Assembly (NCBI GenBank): GCA_029961685.1
Contig: JARWKL010000007.1
Span: 9,447,406 to 9,511,405 of the forward strand
Direction of reading: 5' to 3'
DNA length: 64,000 nt
From: Aristolochia californica
Taxonomy: Eukaryota; Streptophyta; Magnoliopsida; Piperales; Aristolochiaceae
The notes below the pieces were generated by a model. It was not told where the DNA came from. It saw only the letters and a list, made by a program, of their open reading frames with translations, and did no database searches. Both the position numbers and the translations under genes were made by a program. How positions within the stretch are numbered: position 1 is the first letter of the stretch; the number at the start of each line of letters is the position of its first letter. Shown piece by piece: positions 11,290-26,608 of this stretch.

Positions 11290-14200
11290 TTTATAAAAAC
11301 TTGAAAGAGTTTACAATCCCTAAAAGTTACAGACACTTTTTGGAATTATCTCTCTCTACATTTGTGCATTTCCATTTTAGATGTATCCTTTTTCCTTAAA
11401 TAAAAACTTCAGTTTTTACTTTTCCCTTTTTCTCTCGTAAACAAATAAGATAAGGCAACATATCACAGTAAAATGAAAATATTAGAGTTTATGTATGCAA
11501 AAAATTTTGAACAACAACAAGTGTAAGGAAAGAAAATTAATTCACACACCATAAATGAACAAAAAAGTTTTGATATCCAAGTTTGGGAAATTACACTAGT
11601 TCAACCCTGATAGCTCTGAATTTGATAAGATAGAGATTTCTAGTTGATCCTGCACATGTTTTAAATGTTGATATGCATGCTTGAAAGATCTTAAAGATGT
11701 AGATGGCCTACGAATCCAAACCTCATTATATTCTCAAGTTTGGGTGCGGTGGGATATTTACCTGAGCCAAAAAACCATTATTTTGCCCATTTACTAAAAA
11801 GCTGACCTAACAATCATAGATTATTGTAAAGTGATTTATCGATCAATCTTGCGTAACGGGCTATATTTTTGTAAAAAATAATTTATGGATTGGGTGTCAA
11901 CACTCAGCTAAAAATTCCCCCGCCTCCCTCTTTGCTTCCTGACGATTGCAAAACCTGATAGATAAAAACTAGAAAGAACTTACAATCCTTAAAAGTTATA
12001 GACACTTTTGGAATTATCTCTCTCTACATTTGTGCATTTCCGTTTCTGATGTATACTTTTTCCTTCAATCAAAACTAGAGTTTTCACTTTTCCCTTTATC
12101 TCTCGTAAAAAAAAAAGACAAGGCAAACAGACCACAACAAAAAGAAAATTTTATAGTTTATGTATGAAAAACTTTTAGAACAACAACAAATGTAAGCAAA
12201 GAAAATTTATTCACACACCATGAATGAACACAAAAGTTTTGATATCCAAGTTTGGGAAATTCCTCTAGTTCAACCCAGATAGCGTAGAATTGTATAAGAA
12301 AGAGATTTCTAGTTGATGTTGTACATATTTTAAATGTGGATAAGCATGCTTGAAACATGTTAAAGATACAAATGACCTGCGGATCCAAACTTCATTAAAT
12401 TCTCAAGTTTGGGTGCGGTGCGATATTTACCCGAGCCAAACAAGCAATTATTTTGCCCATACACAAAAATGCTGACCTAACAATCATAGATGATTGCAAA
12501 GTGACTTATCGGTCATTCATACATAAAAGGAAATATTTTTTTACGAAATAACTTATGGATTGGGAGTCAACACTCAGCTAAAAATTCCCCTGCCTCCCCC
12601 TTTGTTTCCCGACGATTGCAAAACCTGATATACAAAATCTAGAAAGAGTTTACAATCCCAAAAAGTTATAGACACTTTATGGAATTATCTCTCTCTACAT
12701 TTTTGCGTTTTCCTTTTAGATGTATACTTTTTCCTTAGATCAAAACTTTAGTTTTCACTTTTCCTTTTATCTCTCGTAAACAAAAAAGATACGAAAAATA
12801 GATCACAACAAAATGAAAATTTTAGAGTTTATGTGAACAAAAAGTGTAGAACAACAACAAATGTAAGCAAAGAAAATTTATTCACACACCACAAATTAAC
12901 ACAGAAGTTTTGATATCAAAGTTTGGGAAATTCCACTAGTTCAACCGTGATAGCTTGGAATTCTATAAGAAAGAGATTTATATTAGCTCCTACAAATTTT
13001 TTAAATGTGGATAAGCATGCATGAAACATGTTGAAGATGCAGATGACCTACGGATCCAAACCTCATTAAATTCTCAAGTTTGGGTGCGGCGGAATATTTA
13101 CCCGAGCAAAACATGCAATTATTTTGCCCAATTACAAAAAAGATGACCTAACAATCATAGATGATTGTAAAGTTATTTATTGGTCAATCATGCGTAACGG
13201 GCTATATTTTTGTAAGAAATGACTTATGGATTGGGAGTCAACACTAAGCTAAAAATTCCCCCGGCTCCCCCTTTGTTTCGCGACGATTGCAAAACTTGAT
13301 ATATAAAAAAAAAAAAGAGTTTACAATCCCTAAAACCTACAGACACTTTTCAGAATTATCACTCTCTACATTTGTGAGTTCCCATTTTAGATATATACTT
13401 CTTCCTTAAATCAACACTTGAGTTTTCACTTTTCCCTTTATCTCTCGTAAAAAAAAAATAAGGCAAATAAATCACAACAAAATGAAAATTTTAGAGTTTA
13501 AGTATGCAAAAAATTTAGAACAATAACAAATGTAATAGAAGAAAATTTATTCACACACCACAAATGAACACAAAATTTTTGATATCCAACTTTGGGAAAT
13601 TCCTCTTGTTCAACCGTGATCGCTTGAAATTTTATAAGAAAGAGATTTCTAGTTGATCCTGAACATGTTTTAAATGAGGATGTGCATGCTTGAAACATTT
13701 TAAAATGCAAATGACCTACGGATCCAAACATCATTTAATTCTAAAGTTTGGGAAGGGTGGGATATTTACCCGAGCCAAACAAGCCATAATTTTGGCCATT
13801 TACAAAAAAAATGACCTAACAATAATAGATGACTGATTTATCGGTCAATCAAGTGTAATGGGCTATATTTTTTTAAGAAAAGACTTATGGATTGGGTGTC
13901 AACACTCAGATAAAAACTTGCCCCACCTCCCCCTTTGTTTCCCGACGATTGCAAAACCTGATATATAAAAACTAGAAAGAACTTACAATGCCTAAAAGTT
14001 ACCGACTCTTTTTTGAATTATCTCTTTCTACATTTGTGCATTTCCATTTTTAAATGTATACTTTTTCCTTCAATCAAAACTTCACTTTTCACTTGTCACT
14101 TTATCTCTCGTAAGCAAAAAAGATAAGGCAAACAGATGTCAATAAAATGAAAATTTTAGAGTGTATCTATGCAAAACATTTTGGACAACAACAAATGTAA

Positions 14201-17200
14201 GCAAAGAAAATTTATTCACACACCACAAATGAACACAAATGTTTTTAAACCCAAGTTTTCAAAATTCCACTTGTTCAACCCTCATAGCTTGGAATTGTAT
14301 AAGAAAGAGATTTCTAGTTGATCCTGCACATGTTTTAAATGTGGATATGCATGCTTGAAACATGTTAAAGATGCAGATGACCTTCGGATTAAAACCTCAT
14401 TAAATTCTCAAGTTTGGGTGCGGTGGGATATTTACCCGAGCCAAACCAGCCATTATTTTGTCCATTTACACAAAAGCTGACCTAACAATTATAGATGATT
14501 GTAAAGTGATTTATCGGTCAATAATGCGTAACGGGCAATATTTTTGTTAGAAATTACTTATAATTTCAGCATCAACACTCAGGTAAAAACTCCCCCGCCT
14601 CCCCTATTGTTTCCTGACAATTGTAAAACCTGATATTTAAAACTAGAAAGAGTTTACAATCCCTAAAAGTTATAGAAACTTTTTGAAATTATCTCTTTCA
14701 ACTTTTTTGCATTTTCCTTTTAGATGTATACTTTTTCCTTAAATCAAAACTTGAGTTTTCACTTTTCCTTTTATCTATCGAAAATAGAAAATATAAAGCA
14801 AACAAATCAAGAAGAAAGGAAAATTTTAGAGTTTATGTATGCAAAAAATTTAGAACAACAAAAAACGTAAGAGAAGAAAATTTATTCACACACCACAAAT
14901 GAACACAAAAGTTTTGATATCCAAGTTTGGGAAATTCCTCTTGCTCCACCCAGATAACTTGGAATTTTATGAGAAAGAGATTTCAAGTTGATCCTACTCA
15001 TGTTTTTAATGTGGATATGCATGCTAGAAACATATTAAAGATGCAGATGACTTACAGATCCTAACCTCATTAAATTCTCAAGTTTGGGTGCGGTGGGATA
15101 TTTACCCGAGCCAAACAAGCTATTATTTTGCCCATTTACAAAAAAATTGACCTCTCAATCGTAGATGATTGTAAAGCGATTTATAGGTCAATCATGTGTA
15201 ATGGGCTATATTTTTGTAAGAAATGACTTATGGATTGGGAGTCAACACTCAGATAAAAATTTCCCCGCCTCCCCCTTTGTTTCACTACGATTGCAAAACT
15301 TGATATATAAAAACAAGAAAGAACTTACAATCCTTAAAAATTACAAAAACTTTTGGAATTATCTCTCTCCACATTTGTGCATTTCCATTTCAGATATATA
15401 CTCTTTCCTTAAATCAAAACTTGAGTTTTCACTTTTCCCTTTATCCCTTGTAAACAAAAATGATCTGGCAAACAGATCACAACAAAAAGAAAATTTTAGA
15501 GTGTATCTAAGCAAAAAATTTAGGGCAACAACAAATGTAAGCAAAGAAAATATTTTCACACACCACAAAGGAACACAAAAGTTTTGATATCCCAGTTTGG
15601 GAAATTCCACTAGTTCAACCCTGAGAGCTTGGAATTCTATAAGAAAGAGATTTCTAGTTGATCCTGCACATGTTTTAAATGTGGATATGCATGTTTGAAA
15701 CATGTTCAAGATGCAGATGACCTGCGGATCGAAACCTCATTAAATTCTAAAGTTTGGGTGCGGTGGGATATTTACCCGAGCCAAACAAGCCATTATTTTG
15801 CCCATTTACAAAAAAGCTAACCTAACAATCATAGATGATTGTAAACTGATTTATCAGTCAATCATGCATAACGGACTATATTTTTTTGTAAGAAATGACT
15901 TATGGATTGGGAGTCAACACTTAGCTAAAAATTCCACCGATTCCCCCTTTGTTTCCCGACGATTGCAAAACCTGATATATAAAAACAACAAAGAGTTTAC
16001 GATCCCTAAATCTGACAGACACTTTTTGGAATTATCAGTTTCTACTTTTGTGCGTTTCCATTTTAGATGTATACTTTTTCCTTAAATAAAAACTTGAGTT
16101 TTCACTTTTCATTGTTTCTCTCTTATACAAAAAAGATTAGGCAAATAGTTCACAACAAAATGAAAATTTTAGAGTTTATGTATGCAAAAAATTTAGAACA
16201 ACAACAAATGTAAGCGAAGAAAATTTATTCACACACGACAAATGAACACAAAATTTTTGATATCCAAGTTTGGGAAATTCCACTAGTCCAACCCTGATAG
16301 TTTGAATTTTAAAAGAAAGAGATTTCTAGTTGATCCTGCACATATTTTTAATGTGGATACGCATGCTTGAAACATGTTAAAGATGCAGATGACATACGGA
16401 TCCAAACCTCATTGAATTCTCAAGTTTGGGTGCAGTGCAATATTTACCCGAGCCAAACAAGCCATTATTTTTCCCATTTACAAAAAAGCTGACCTCATAA
16501 TCATTGATGATAGTAAAGTGATTTATTGGCCAATCATGCATAACATGCTATATTATTGTAAGAAATGATTTTATGAATTGGGAGTCAACACTCAGCTAAA
16601 AATTCCCCCGCCTTCTCTTTTGTTTCTCGACGATTGCAAAACCACATATATAAAAAATAGATGGAGTTTACAATCCCTAAAAGTTAAAGAAACTTTTTGG
16701 AATTATCTCTCTCTATACTTGTGCATTTTCTTTTTAGATGTATACTTTTTACTTAAATTAAAACTGAAATTTTCACTTTTTTCGATATCTCTCGTAAACT
16801 AAAACGATATGGCAAACAGATCATAACAAAATGAAAATTTTAGAGTATATGTAGGCAAAAAATTTTGAACAACAACAAATGTAAGAGAAGAAAATTTACA
16901 CTCACCACAAATGAACACAAAAGTTTTGATATCCAAGTTTGGGAAATTCCTCTAGTTCAACTTTGATATCTTGGAATTTTAAAAGAAAGAGATTTCTAGT
17001 TGATCCTGCACATGTTTAAAATGTGGATATGCATGCATGAAACATGTTAAAGATGCAGATTACCTACGGATCCAAACCTCATTAAATTCTCAAGTTCTGG
17101 TGTAGTGGGATATTTATCCGAGCCAAACAAGCCATTATTTTGCCCATTTACAAAAAAGATGACTTAACAATCATAGATGATTTTAAAGTGGTTTATCGAT

Positions 17201-18652
17201 CAATCATTTATAATGGGTTTTATTTTAGTAAGAAATAACTTATGGATTGGGAGTCAAGACTCAGCTAAAAATCCCCGCCCCTCCCACTTTGTTTCTTGAC
17301 GATTGAAAACTTGATATATAAAAACTCAAAAGAGTTTACAATCCCTAAAAGTTACAGAAACTTTTTGGAATTATCTCTCTACTTTTGTGCATTCCCCTTT
17401 TAGATGTATACTCTTTCCTTAAAATCAAAACTTGAGTTTTCACTTTTTCCTTTATCTCTCATAAACAAAAAAGATAAGGCCAACAGATCACATTAATATG
17501 AAAATTTTAGAGTTTATGTATGCAAAAAATTTAGAACAACAACAAATGTAAGCAATGAAAATTTATTAACACACCACATATGAACACAAGAGTTTTGATA
17601 TCGAAGTTGGGGAAATTCCATTAATTCAACCTTGATAGCTCTGAATTTTATAACAAGGTGATTTCTAGTTGATCATGCACATGTTTTAAATGTGGATATG
17701 CATACTTGAAACATGTTAAAGATGCAGATGACCTATGGATCCAAACCTCATCAAATTCTCAAGTTTGGGTGCGGTGGGATATTTACCCAAGCTATACAAG
17801 CCATTATTTTGCCCATTCACAAAAAAGCTGAGTTAACAATCATAGATGATTGTAAAGTGTTTTATCGGTCAATCATGTGCAACGGGCTATTTTTTGTGAG
17901 AAATGACTTATGGATTGGAAGTCAGCACTCAGCAAAAAATTCCCCCGCTTACCCCTTTGTTTTCCGATGAATGTAAAACCTGATATATAAAAACTAGAAA
18001 GAGTTTACCATCCCTAAAACTTACGGACACTTTTTGGAATTATCGCCCTCTACATTTTTGCATTTCCATTTTAGATGTATACTTTTTACTTAAATCAAAA
18101 CTTGAGTTTTCACTTTTCCTTATATCTCTCGTAAACAAAAAAGATAAGGCAAACAGATCACATCAAAATGAAAATTGTAGAGTTTATCTATGAGAAAAAT
18201 ATAGAACAACAACAAATGTAAGCAAAGAAAATTTATTCACACACCACAAATTAACACAAAATTTTTGATATCCAAGTTCTGGCAATTCCACTAGTTAAAC
18301 CCTGCTAACTTGGAATTTTATAAGAAAGAGATTTCTAGTTGATCCTGCACATGTTTTGAATGTGGAAATGCATGCTCGAAACATGTTAAGGATGTAGATG
18401 ACCGACGGATCCAAACCTCAATAATTTATCAAGTTTGGTGCGGTGGGATATTTACCCGAGCCAAACAAGCCATTATTTTGCCCATTTACAAAAAAGCTGA
18501 CCTCACAATCAAAGATGATTGTAAAGTGATTTATCAGTATTTCATGCAGAATGGGCTATATTTTTGTAAGAAATGACTTATTGATTTGGAGTCAAAACTC
18601 AAATAAAAACTCCCCTGCCTCCCCCTTTCTTTCCAGACGATTGCAAAACCTG

Positions 18653-19264
18653 ATATATAAAAAATAGAAAGAGTATACAATCCTTAAAAGTTATAGACAC
18701 TTTTTGCAATTATCGCTCACTACATTTTTGTGTTTCCATTTTAGATGTATACTGTTTCCTTAAAGCATGACTTGAGTTTTCACTTTTCCCTTTATATCTT
18801 GTAAACAAAAAAGATAAGCAAACAAATCACAACAAAATGAAAATTTTAGAGTTTATGTATGCAAAAAAAATTGATCAACAACAATGTAAGCAAAGAAAAT
18901 TAATTCACACACCATGATAGCTCTGAATTTTATAAGAAAGAGATTTCTAGTTGATCCTGCACATGTTTTAAATGTGGATATGCATGTTTGAAACATGTTA
19001 AAGATGTAGATAACCAACATATCAAAACCTCATTAAATTCTCAAGTTTGGGTGCGGTGGGATATTTACCCGAGCCAAACAAACCATTATTTTGCCCATTT
19101 ACAAAAAAACTTACCTAAAAATCCGAGATGATTGTAAAGTGATTTATTGGTCAATCATTCGTAACGGGCTATATTTTTGTAAAAAAGGACTTATGGATTG
19201 GGAGTCAACACTCTGCTAAAAATTCCCCCGCCTCCCCTTTGTTTCCCGACGATTGCAAAACCTG
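18653..19264 (+). repeat. Truncated monomer (612 bp)
   Basis: About 57 bp are missing at 18914-18916, between the CACACACCAT and GATAGCTCTGAA words. The CCAAGTTTGGGAAATTCC segment and the B-box-like word are gone. Confidence 0.8.
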
Positions 19265-20598
19265 ATATATAAAAACAAGAAAGAGTTTACAATCCCTAAA
19301 AACTAAAGGCACTTTTTGGAATTATCTCTCTCTACTTTTGTACATTTCAATTTTAGAAGTATATTTTTTTCTTAAATCAAAACTTGAGTTTTCACTTTTC
19401 CCTTTATCTCTCGTAAAGAAAAAAGTTAATGCACACTGATCACATCAAAATGAAAATTTAAGAATTTATGTATGCAAAAAATTTAGAACAACAATAAATT
19501 TAAGCAAAGAAAATTTATTCACATACAAAAAATGATCACAAAAGTTTTGTTATCCTAGTTATGGAAATTCCACTAATTCAACCAAGATAGGTTGGAATTT
19601 TATAAGAAAGAGATTTCTAGTTGATCCTGCACATGTTTTTAATGTGGAAGTGTATGCTTGAAACATGTTAAAATTGCAGATGACCAAAGGATCCAAACCT
19701 CATTAAATTCTCAAGTTTGGGTGCGGTGGGTAATTTACCTGAGCCAAACAAGCCATTATTTTGCCCATTTTCAAAAAAGCTGACCTCACAATCATAGATG
19801 ATTGTAAAGAGATTTATCAGTCAATCATGCGTAATGGGCTATATTTTTGTAAGAAATGACTTATGGATTGGGAGTCGACACTCAGCTAAAAATTGCCCCA
19901 CCTTGCCCTTTGTTTCCCGACGATTGCAAAATCTAAAATATAAAAACTAGAAAGAACTTACAATCCCTAAAGTTACAGGCCCTTTTGGGAATTTTCTCTC
20001 TCTACATTTGTGCATTTCCATTTCTGATGTAGACTTTTTCCTTAAATCAAAAACTATAGTTTTCAATTTTCCCTTTATCTCTTGTAAACAAAACAGATAA
20101 GGCAAACAGATCACAACAAGATTATAATGTAAGAGTTTATCTTTGCAAAAAAATTTGAAAACCAACAAATGTAAGCAAAGAAAATTTATTCACACATCAC
20201 AAATGAACACAAAAGTTTTGATATCCAAGTTTGGGAAATTCCACTAGTTCAACCCTGATTGCTTAGAAATTTATAAGAAAGAGTTGATCCTGCACATATC
20301 TAAAATGTGAATATGCACGCTTGAAACATGTTAAAGATGCAGACGACCTACGGATCCAAACCTCATTAAATTCTCAAGTTTAGGTGTGGTGGGATATTTA
20401 CCCGAGCCAAACAAGCCATTATTTTGCCCATTTACAAAAAAGTTCACCTAACAATCATAGATGATTGTAAAGTGATGTATCGGTCAATCATGCGCAACGG
20501 GCTACATTTTTTTAAGAAATGATTTATGGATTGGGAGTCAACACTCAGCTAAAAATTCCCCTTTCTCCCCCTTTGTTTCCAGATGATTGCAAAACCTG

Positions 20599-21945
20599 AT
20601 TTATAAAAAAAGGAAAGAGTTTACAATCCCTAAATGTTATAGACATTTTTTGGAATTATCTCACTCTATATTTGTGGATTTCCATTTTAGATGTCTACTT
20701 TTTCCTTAAATCAAAACTTGAGTTTTCACTTTTCCCTTTATCTCTTGTAAACAAAAAAGATAAGGCAAACATATCACAACAAAATGAAGATTTTAAAGTT
20801 TATGAATGCAAAACATTTTGAACAACAACAAATTTAAGCAGAAAACATTTATTCACACGCGACAAATGAACAAAAAACTTTTCATATCCAATTTTTGGAA
20901 ATTCTACTTGTTCAGCCCTCATTGCTTGGAATTTTATAAGAAAGAGATTTCTTGTTGATCCTGCACATATCATAAATGTGGATATGTGTGCTTGAAGTAT
21001 GTTAAAGATGCAAATTACCTATGGATCCAAACATCATTAAATTCTCAAGTTTGGGTGTGGTGGGATATTTACCCGAGCCAAACAAGCCGTTATTTTTCCA
21101 ATTTATAAAACGCTGACCTAACAATCATAGATGATTGAAAAGTGATTTAACGGTAAATCTTGCGTAATGGGCTATATTTTTGTAATAAATGACTGATGGA
21201 TTGGGAGTCAACACTCAGCTAAAAATTGCCCTGCCTCCCCCTTTGTTTCCTGATATTTGCAAAACCTGATATATATAAGCAAGAAAGAGTTTACAATCCC
21301 TAAAAGTTATAGACACTTTTTGTTATTATCTCTCTCTACATTTGTGCATTTCCATTTTAGATGTATTCTTTTTCCTTAAATCAAAACTTGAGTGTTTACT
21401 TTTCCCTTTATCTCTCGTAAACAAAAAAGATAAGGCAAACGGATCTCAAAAAAATTAAAATTTAACAGTTTATGTGTGCAAAAAATATTGAACAACAACA
21501 AATGTATGCAAAGAAAATTTATTCACACACCACAAATGAACACAAAATTTTTTAAATCCAAGTTTGAAAATTCCACTAGTTAAACCCTTATAGCTTAGAA
21601 TTTTATTTGATAGAGATTTCTAGTTGATCTTGCACATAATTTAAATGTGGATATGCATGCGTGAAACATGTTAAAGTTGCAGATGACCTACGGATCCAAA
21701 CCTCATTAAATTCTCAAGTTTGGGTGCAGTGCGATATTTACCCGAGCCAAACAAGCCATTATTTTACCCATTTACAAGAAAGCTGACTATACAATCATAG
21801 ATGATTGTACAGTGATTTATCAGTCAATCATGCGTAAAGAGCTATATTTTTGTAAGAAATGACTTATGGAATGGGAGTCAACACTCAACTAAAAATTCAA
21901 CCCCTCCCCCTTTGTTTCCTGACGATTACAAAACCTAATATATAA
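20599..21945 (+). repeat. Two-monomer segment duplicated 6.01 kb downstream (copy 1)
   Basis: The units at 20599 and 21269, and the start of 21938, match those at 26609, 27279 and 27946. Shared private variants are a TTTATAAAAAAAGGAAAGAG start, the word ATGTCTACTTTTT in the first unit, and an ATATATATAAGCAAGAAAG start in the second. The segment before it (about 19683, GGGTAATTTACC variant) matches 26359 at an offset one unit larger, so one unit (19937) is extra here or lost there. Confidence 0.75.
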
Positions 21946-22607
21946 AAACTAGAAAGAGTATAGAATCCCTAAAAGTTACAGACACTATTTTGAATTATCT
22001 CTCTCTACATTTGTGCATTTCCATTTTAGATGTATACTTTTTCCTTAAATCAAAACTTGAGTTTTCCCTTTTCCCATTATCTCTTGTAAACAAAAAAGAT
22101 AAGGCAAACAGATCACAACAAAATGAAATTTTTAGAGTTTATGCATGCATAAAATTTAGAACAACAACAAATGTAAGAAAAGAAAATTTATTCACACACC
22201 ACAAATGAACACAAAATTTTTGATATCCAAGTTTGGGAAATTCCACTAGTTCAAACCTGATAGCTTGGAATTTTGTAAGAAAGAGAATTCAAGTTGATCC
22301 TACACATGTTTTAAATGTGGATATGCATGCTTGAAATATGTTAAAGATGCTAATGACCTACGGATCCAAACCTCATTAAATGCCAAGTTTTGGTGTGGTG
22401 GGATATTTATCCGAGCCAAACAAGTCATTATCTTGCCCATTTACAAAAGTGGTGACTTAACAATAGTAGATTCTTGTAAAGTGATTTATCTGTCAATCAT
22501 GTGTAATGGGCTATATTTTTGTAAGAAATGACTTATGGATTGGGAGTCAACACTCAGCTAAAAATTCCCCTGCCTCCCTTTTTGTTTCCCGACAATTGAA
22601 AAACCTG

Positions 22608-23947
22608 ATATATAAAAACTAGAAAGAGTTTACAATCCCTAAAATTTACAGAAACTTTTTGGAATTATCTCTATCTACATTTGTGCATTTCCATTTTAGA
22701 TGTATACTTTTTCCTTCAATCAAAATTTGATCTTTAACTTTCCCCTTTATCACTCGTAAACAAAAAAGGATTAGGCAAAAAGATCACAACAATATGAAAA
22801 TTTTAGAGTTTATGTTTGCAAAAAATTTAGAACAACAAAAAATGTAAGAAAAAAAATTTATTCACACACCACAAATGAACACAAAAGTTTTGATTTTCAA
22901 GTTTGGAAGATTCCACTAGTTCAACCCTGAAAGGTTGAAATTTATAAGAAAGATATTTCTAGTTGATCCTGCACCTGTCATAAATGTGGATATGAATGTT
23001 TGCAACATGTTAAAGATGTTGGTGATCTACAGATCCAATCCTCATTATATTCTGAAATTTTGGGTGAGGTGGGATATTTACTTGAGCCAAACGAGCCATT
23101 ATTATGCCCATTTAGAAAAACGTAACCTAACAATCGTAGATGTTTGTAAAGTGATTTATTGATCAATCATGCATAATGAGCTATATTTTTGTATGAAATG
23201 ACTTATGGAATTGAAGTCAACACTCAGTTAAAAATTCCCCCGCCTCCCCCTTTGTTTCTCATCGATAGCCAAACCTGATATATAAAAACTAGAAAGAGTT
23301 TACAGTACCTAAAAGTTACATACACTTTTTGGAATTATCTCTATCTACATTTGTGCATTTCCATTTTCGATGTATACTTTTTCCTTCAATCAAAATTTCA
23401 GCTTTAACTTTTCCCTATATCTCTCGTAAACAAAAAAGATAAGGCAAACGGATCACAACAAATAGAAAATTTTAGAGTGTATGTATGCAAAAAATTTCGA
23501 AAAAAAAAAATGTAAGAAAAGAAAATTTATTCACACACCACATATGAACAAAAAAGTTTTGATATCCAAGTTTGGGAAATTTCTCTAGTTCAACCCTGAT
23601 AGCTTGGAATTTTATAAGAAAGAGATTTCAAGTTGATCCTGCACATGTTTTAAATGTGGATATGCATGCTTGAAACATGTTAAAGATGCAGATGACCTAC
23701 GGATCCAAACCAAATTAAATTCTCCAGTTTGGGGGCGGTGGGATATTTACCAGAGCCAAACAGGTCAATATTTTATCCATTTACAAAAAATGTGACCTAA
23801 CAATCATAGATGATTGTAAAGTGATTTACCGGTCAATCATGCGTCACAGGCTATAATTTTGTTAGAAATGACTTTTGGATTGGGACTCAACACTCAGCAA
23901 AAAATTCCCATGCCTCCCCCTTAGTTTCCCCACGATTGCAAAACCTG
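22608..23947 (+). repeat. Adjacent pair of closely related monomers
   Basis: The units at 22608 and 23278 share several variants rare elsewhere: CTCTATCTAC instead of CTCTCTCTAC, CCTTCAATCAAAATTT, and CTTTAACTTT. Such neighbour similarity suggests a recent single-unit duplication by unequal crossing over. Confidence 0.65.
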
Positions 23948-24616
23948 ATATATAAAAACTAGAAAGAGTTTACAATTCCTAAAAGTTAGAGACTTTTTGG
24001 AATTATCTCTCTCTACTTTTGTACATTTCCATTTTAGATGTATTCTTTTTCGTTAAATCAAAACTTGAGTTTTCACTTTTCCCTTTATCTATCGTAAGCA
24101 AAAAAGATAAGACAAACACATCACAACAAAATGAAAATTTTAGAGTTTATGTATGCAAAAAATTTAGAACAACAACAAATGTAAGAAAATAAAATATATT
24201 CACACACCACAAATGAACACAAAAGTTTTGATATCCAAATTTGGGAAATTCCACTAGTTAAACCCTGATCGCATGGAATTTTAAAAGAAAGAGACTTCTA
24301 GTTGATTTTGCAATTGTTTTAGATGTAGATATGCATGCCAGAAACATGTTAAAGATGCAGATCACCTACGGATCCAAACCTCATTAAATTCTCAAGTTTG
24401 AGTGTGGTGGGATATTTACTCGAACCAAACAAGCCATTATTTTGCCCATTTACAAAAAAGCTGACTTAACAATCATAGATGATTGTAAAGTGATTTATCG
24501 GTCAATCATGTGTAACGGGCTATATTTTTGTAAGAAATGACTTAAGGATTGGAAGTCAACACTCAACTAAAAATTGCCCCGCCTCCCCCTTTGTTTCCAG
24601 ACGATTGCAAAACCTA

Positions 24617-26608
24617 ATATACAAAAACTTGAAAGAGTTTACAATCCCTAAAAGTTATAGACACTTTTTGGAATTATCTCTCTCGACATTTGTTAATTTC
24701 CCATTTTGATGTATACTTTTTTCTTAAATAAAAACTTGAGTTTTCACTTTTCCCTGAATCTCTCATAAACAAAAAAGATAAGGCGAACAAATCTCAACAA
24801 ATTGAAAATTTTAGAGTTTATCTATGCAAACAATTTAGAAAAACTACAAATGTAATAAAAAAAAATTTATTCACACACACCAAATGAACACAAAATTTTT
24901 AATTTCCAAGTTTGGGAAATTCCACTAGTTAAACCCTCATAACTTGGAATTTTGTAAGAAAGAGAATTCTAGTTGATCCTGCACATTTTTTTAATGTGGA
25001 TATGCATGCTTGAAACATGTTAAAGATGTAGATGACCTACGGATCCAAACCTCAATAAATTCTAGTGTTTTGGTGCGGTGGGAAATTTACCCGAGACAAA
25101 CAAGCCATTATTTTGCCCATTTACAAAAATGCTAACCTCACAATCATAGATGATTGTAAAGTAATTTATTGGTGAATCATGCGTAATGGGCTATATTTTG
25201 GTAAGAAATGAATTATGGATTGGGAGTCAATACTCGAGAAAAAATTACCCCGCGTCCCCCTTTGTTTCCCGACGATTAAAAAACTTGATATATAAAAACT
25301 AGAAAGAGCATACAATCCCTAAAAGTTACAGACACTTTTTGGAATTATTTCTCTCTACATTGGTGCATTTCCATTTTAGATGTATACTTTTTCCTTAAAT
25401 CAAAACTTGAGTTTTCACTTTTCCCTTTATCTCTCGAAAACAAAAAAGATAAGGCAAACATATCACAACAAAATAAAAAATTTTGCGTTTATCTATGCAA
25501 AACATTTAGAACAACAACAAATGTAAGCAAAGAAAATTTATTTACACACCAAAAAATGCAAGTTTGGGAAACTCTACTAGTTCAATCCTTATAGCATTGA
25601 ATTTTATAAGAAAGAGATTTCTAGTTGATCCTATACATGTTTCAAATGTGGATATGCATGCTTGACACATGTTAAAGATGCAGATGACCTACGGATCTAA
25701 AACTCATTAAATTCACGAGTTTGGGTGCCGTGGGATATTTACCCGAGCCAAACAAGCCATTATTTTGCCCATTTACAAAAAAACTGACTTAACAATCATA
25801 TATGATTTTAAAGTGATATATCGGTCAATCATGTGTAACGGGCTATATTTTTGCAAGAAATGACTTAAGGATTGGAAGCCAACACTCAGCTAAAAATTGC
25901 CCCGCCTCCCCCTTTGTTTCCAGACGATTGCAAAACCTAATATACAAAAACTAGAAAGAGTTTACAATCCCTAAAAGTTACAGAAACTTTTTGGAATTAT
26001 CTCTCTCTAAATTTGTGAATTTCCATTTTAGAAGTATACTTTTTCCTTAAATAAAAACTTGAGTTTTCACTTTTCCCTGTATCTCTCGTAAACAAAAAAG
26101 ATAAGGCAAAAAGATCTGAACAAAATGAAAATTTTAGGGTTTATCTATGCAAAATATTTAGAACAACTACAAATGTAAGCAAAGAAAATTTATTCACACA
26201 CCACAAATGAACACAAAATTTTTTATATCCAAGTTTGGAAAATTTCACTAGTTAAACCCAGATATTTTGGAATTTTTTTAGAAAGATATTTTTAGTTGAT
26301 CCTGCATGTTTTTAGTGTGGATATGCATGCTTGAAACATGTTAAAGATGCAGTTGACCAAAAGATCCAAACCTCATTAAATTCTCAAGTTCGGGTGCGGT
26401 GGGTAATTTACCAGGGCCAAACAAGCAATTATTTTGCCCATTTTCAAAAAAGCTGACCTCACAATCAAAGATGATTGTAAAGTGATTTATCGGTCAATCA
26501 TGCATAATGGGTTATATTTTTTTAAGAAATGACTTGTGGATTGGGAGTCAACACTCAGCTAAAAATTCCCCTTCCTCACCATTTGTTTCCAGACGATTGC
26601 AAAACCTG
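24617..26608 (+). repeat. Dimer repeat, 1.32-kb register
   Basis: The units at 24617 and 25940, two steps apart, share the ATATACAAAAAC start, the preceding ACTTAAGGATTGGAAG word, and the following TTTATCTATGCAAA and AACTAC variants. The intermediate unit (25288) lacks them, so this is a two-monomer higher-order step. Confidence 0.65.

Larger units (their letters stand above)
1..18652 (+). repeat. Block A1: first copy of the large satellite segment
   Basis: Unit anchors are at 171, 838, 1361, 2032, 2703, 3375, 4037, 4707, 5378, 6048, 6719, 7338, 7763, 8436, 9048, 9604, 10273, 10944, 11290, 11958, 12628, 13299, 13961, 14633, 15303, 15975, 16646, 17314 and 17983. Much of this block reappears in order in block A2, unit by unit, with offsets rising stepwise from about 31.5-33.2 kb to 37.6 kb. 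The units at about 4.0-6.0 kb have no clear partner there. The right limit is set where the match to block A2 runs out, near 18.1-18.6 kb. The left limit is the window edge. This block carries most of the strongly shortened units. Confidence 0.85.

Noticed and set aside
15165..15587. Longest open frame (140 codons, plus strand), a possible gene
   Set aside because: It spans parts of two monomers, is interrupted in nearly all other units, has low-complexity K/N/F/L/S-rich composition and no recognisable domain. It is a chance frame in the satellite.
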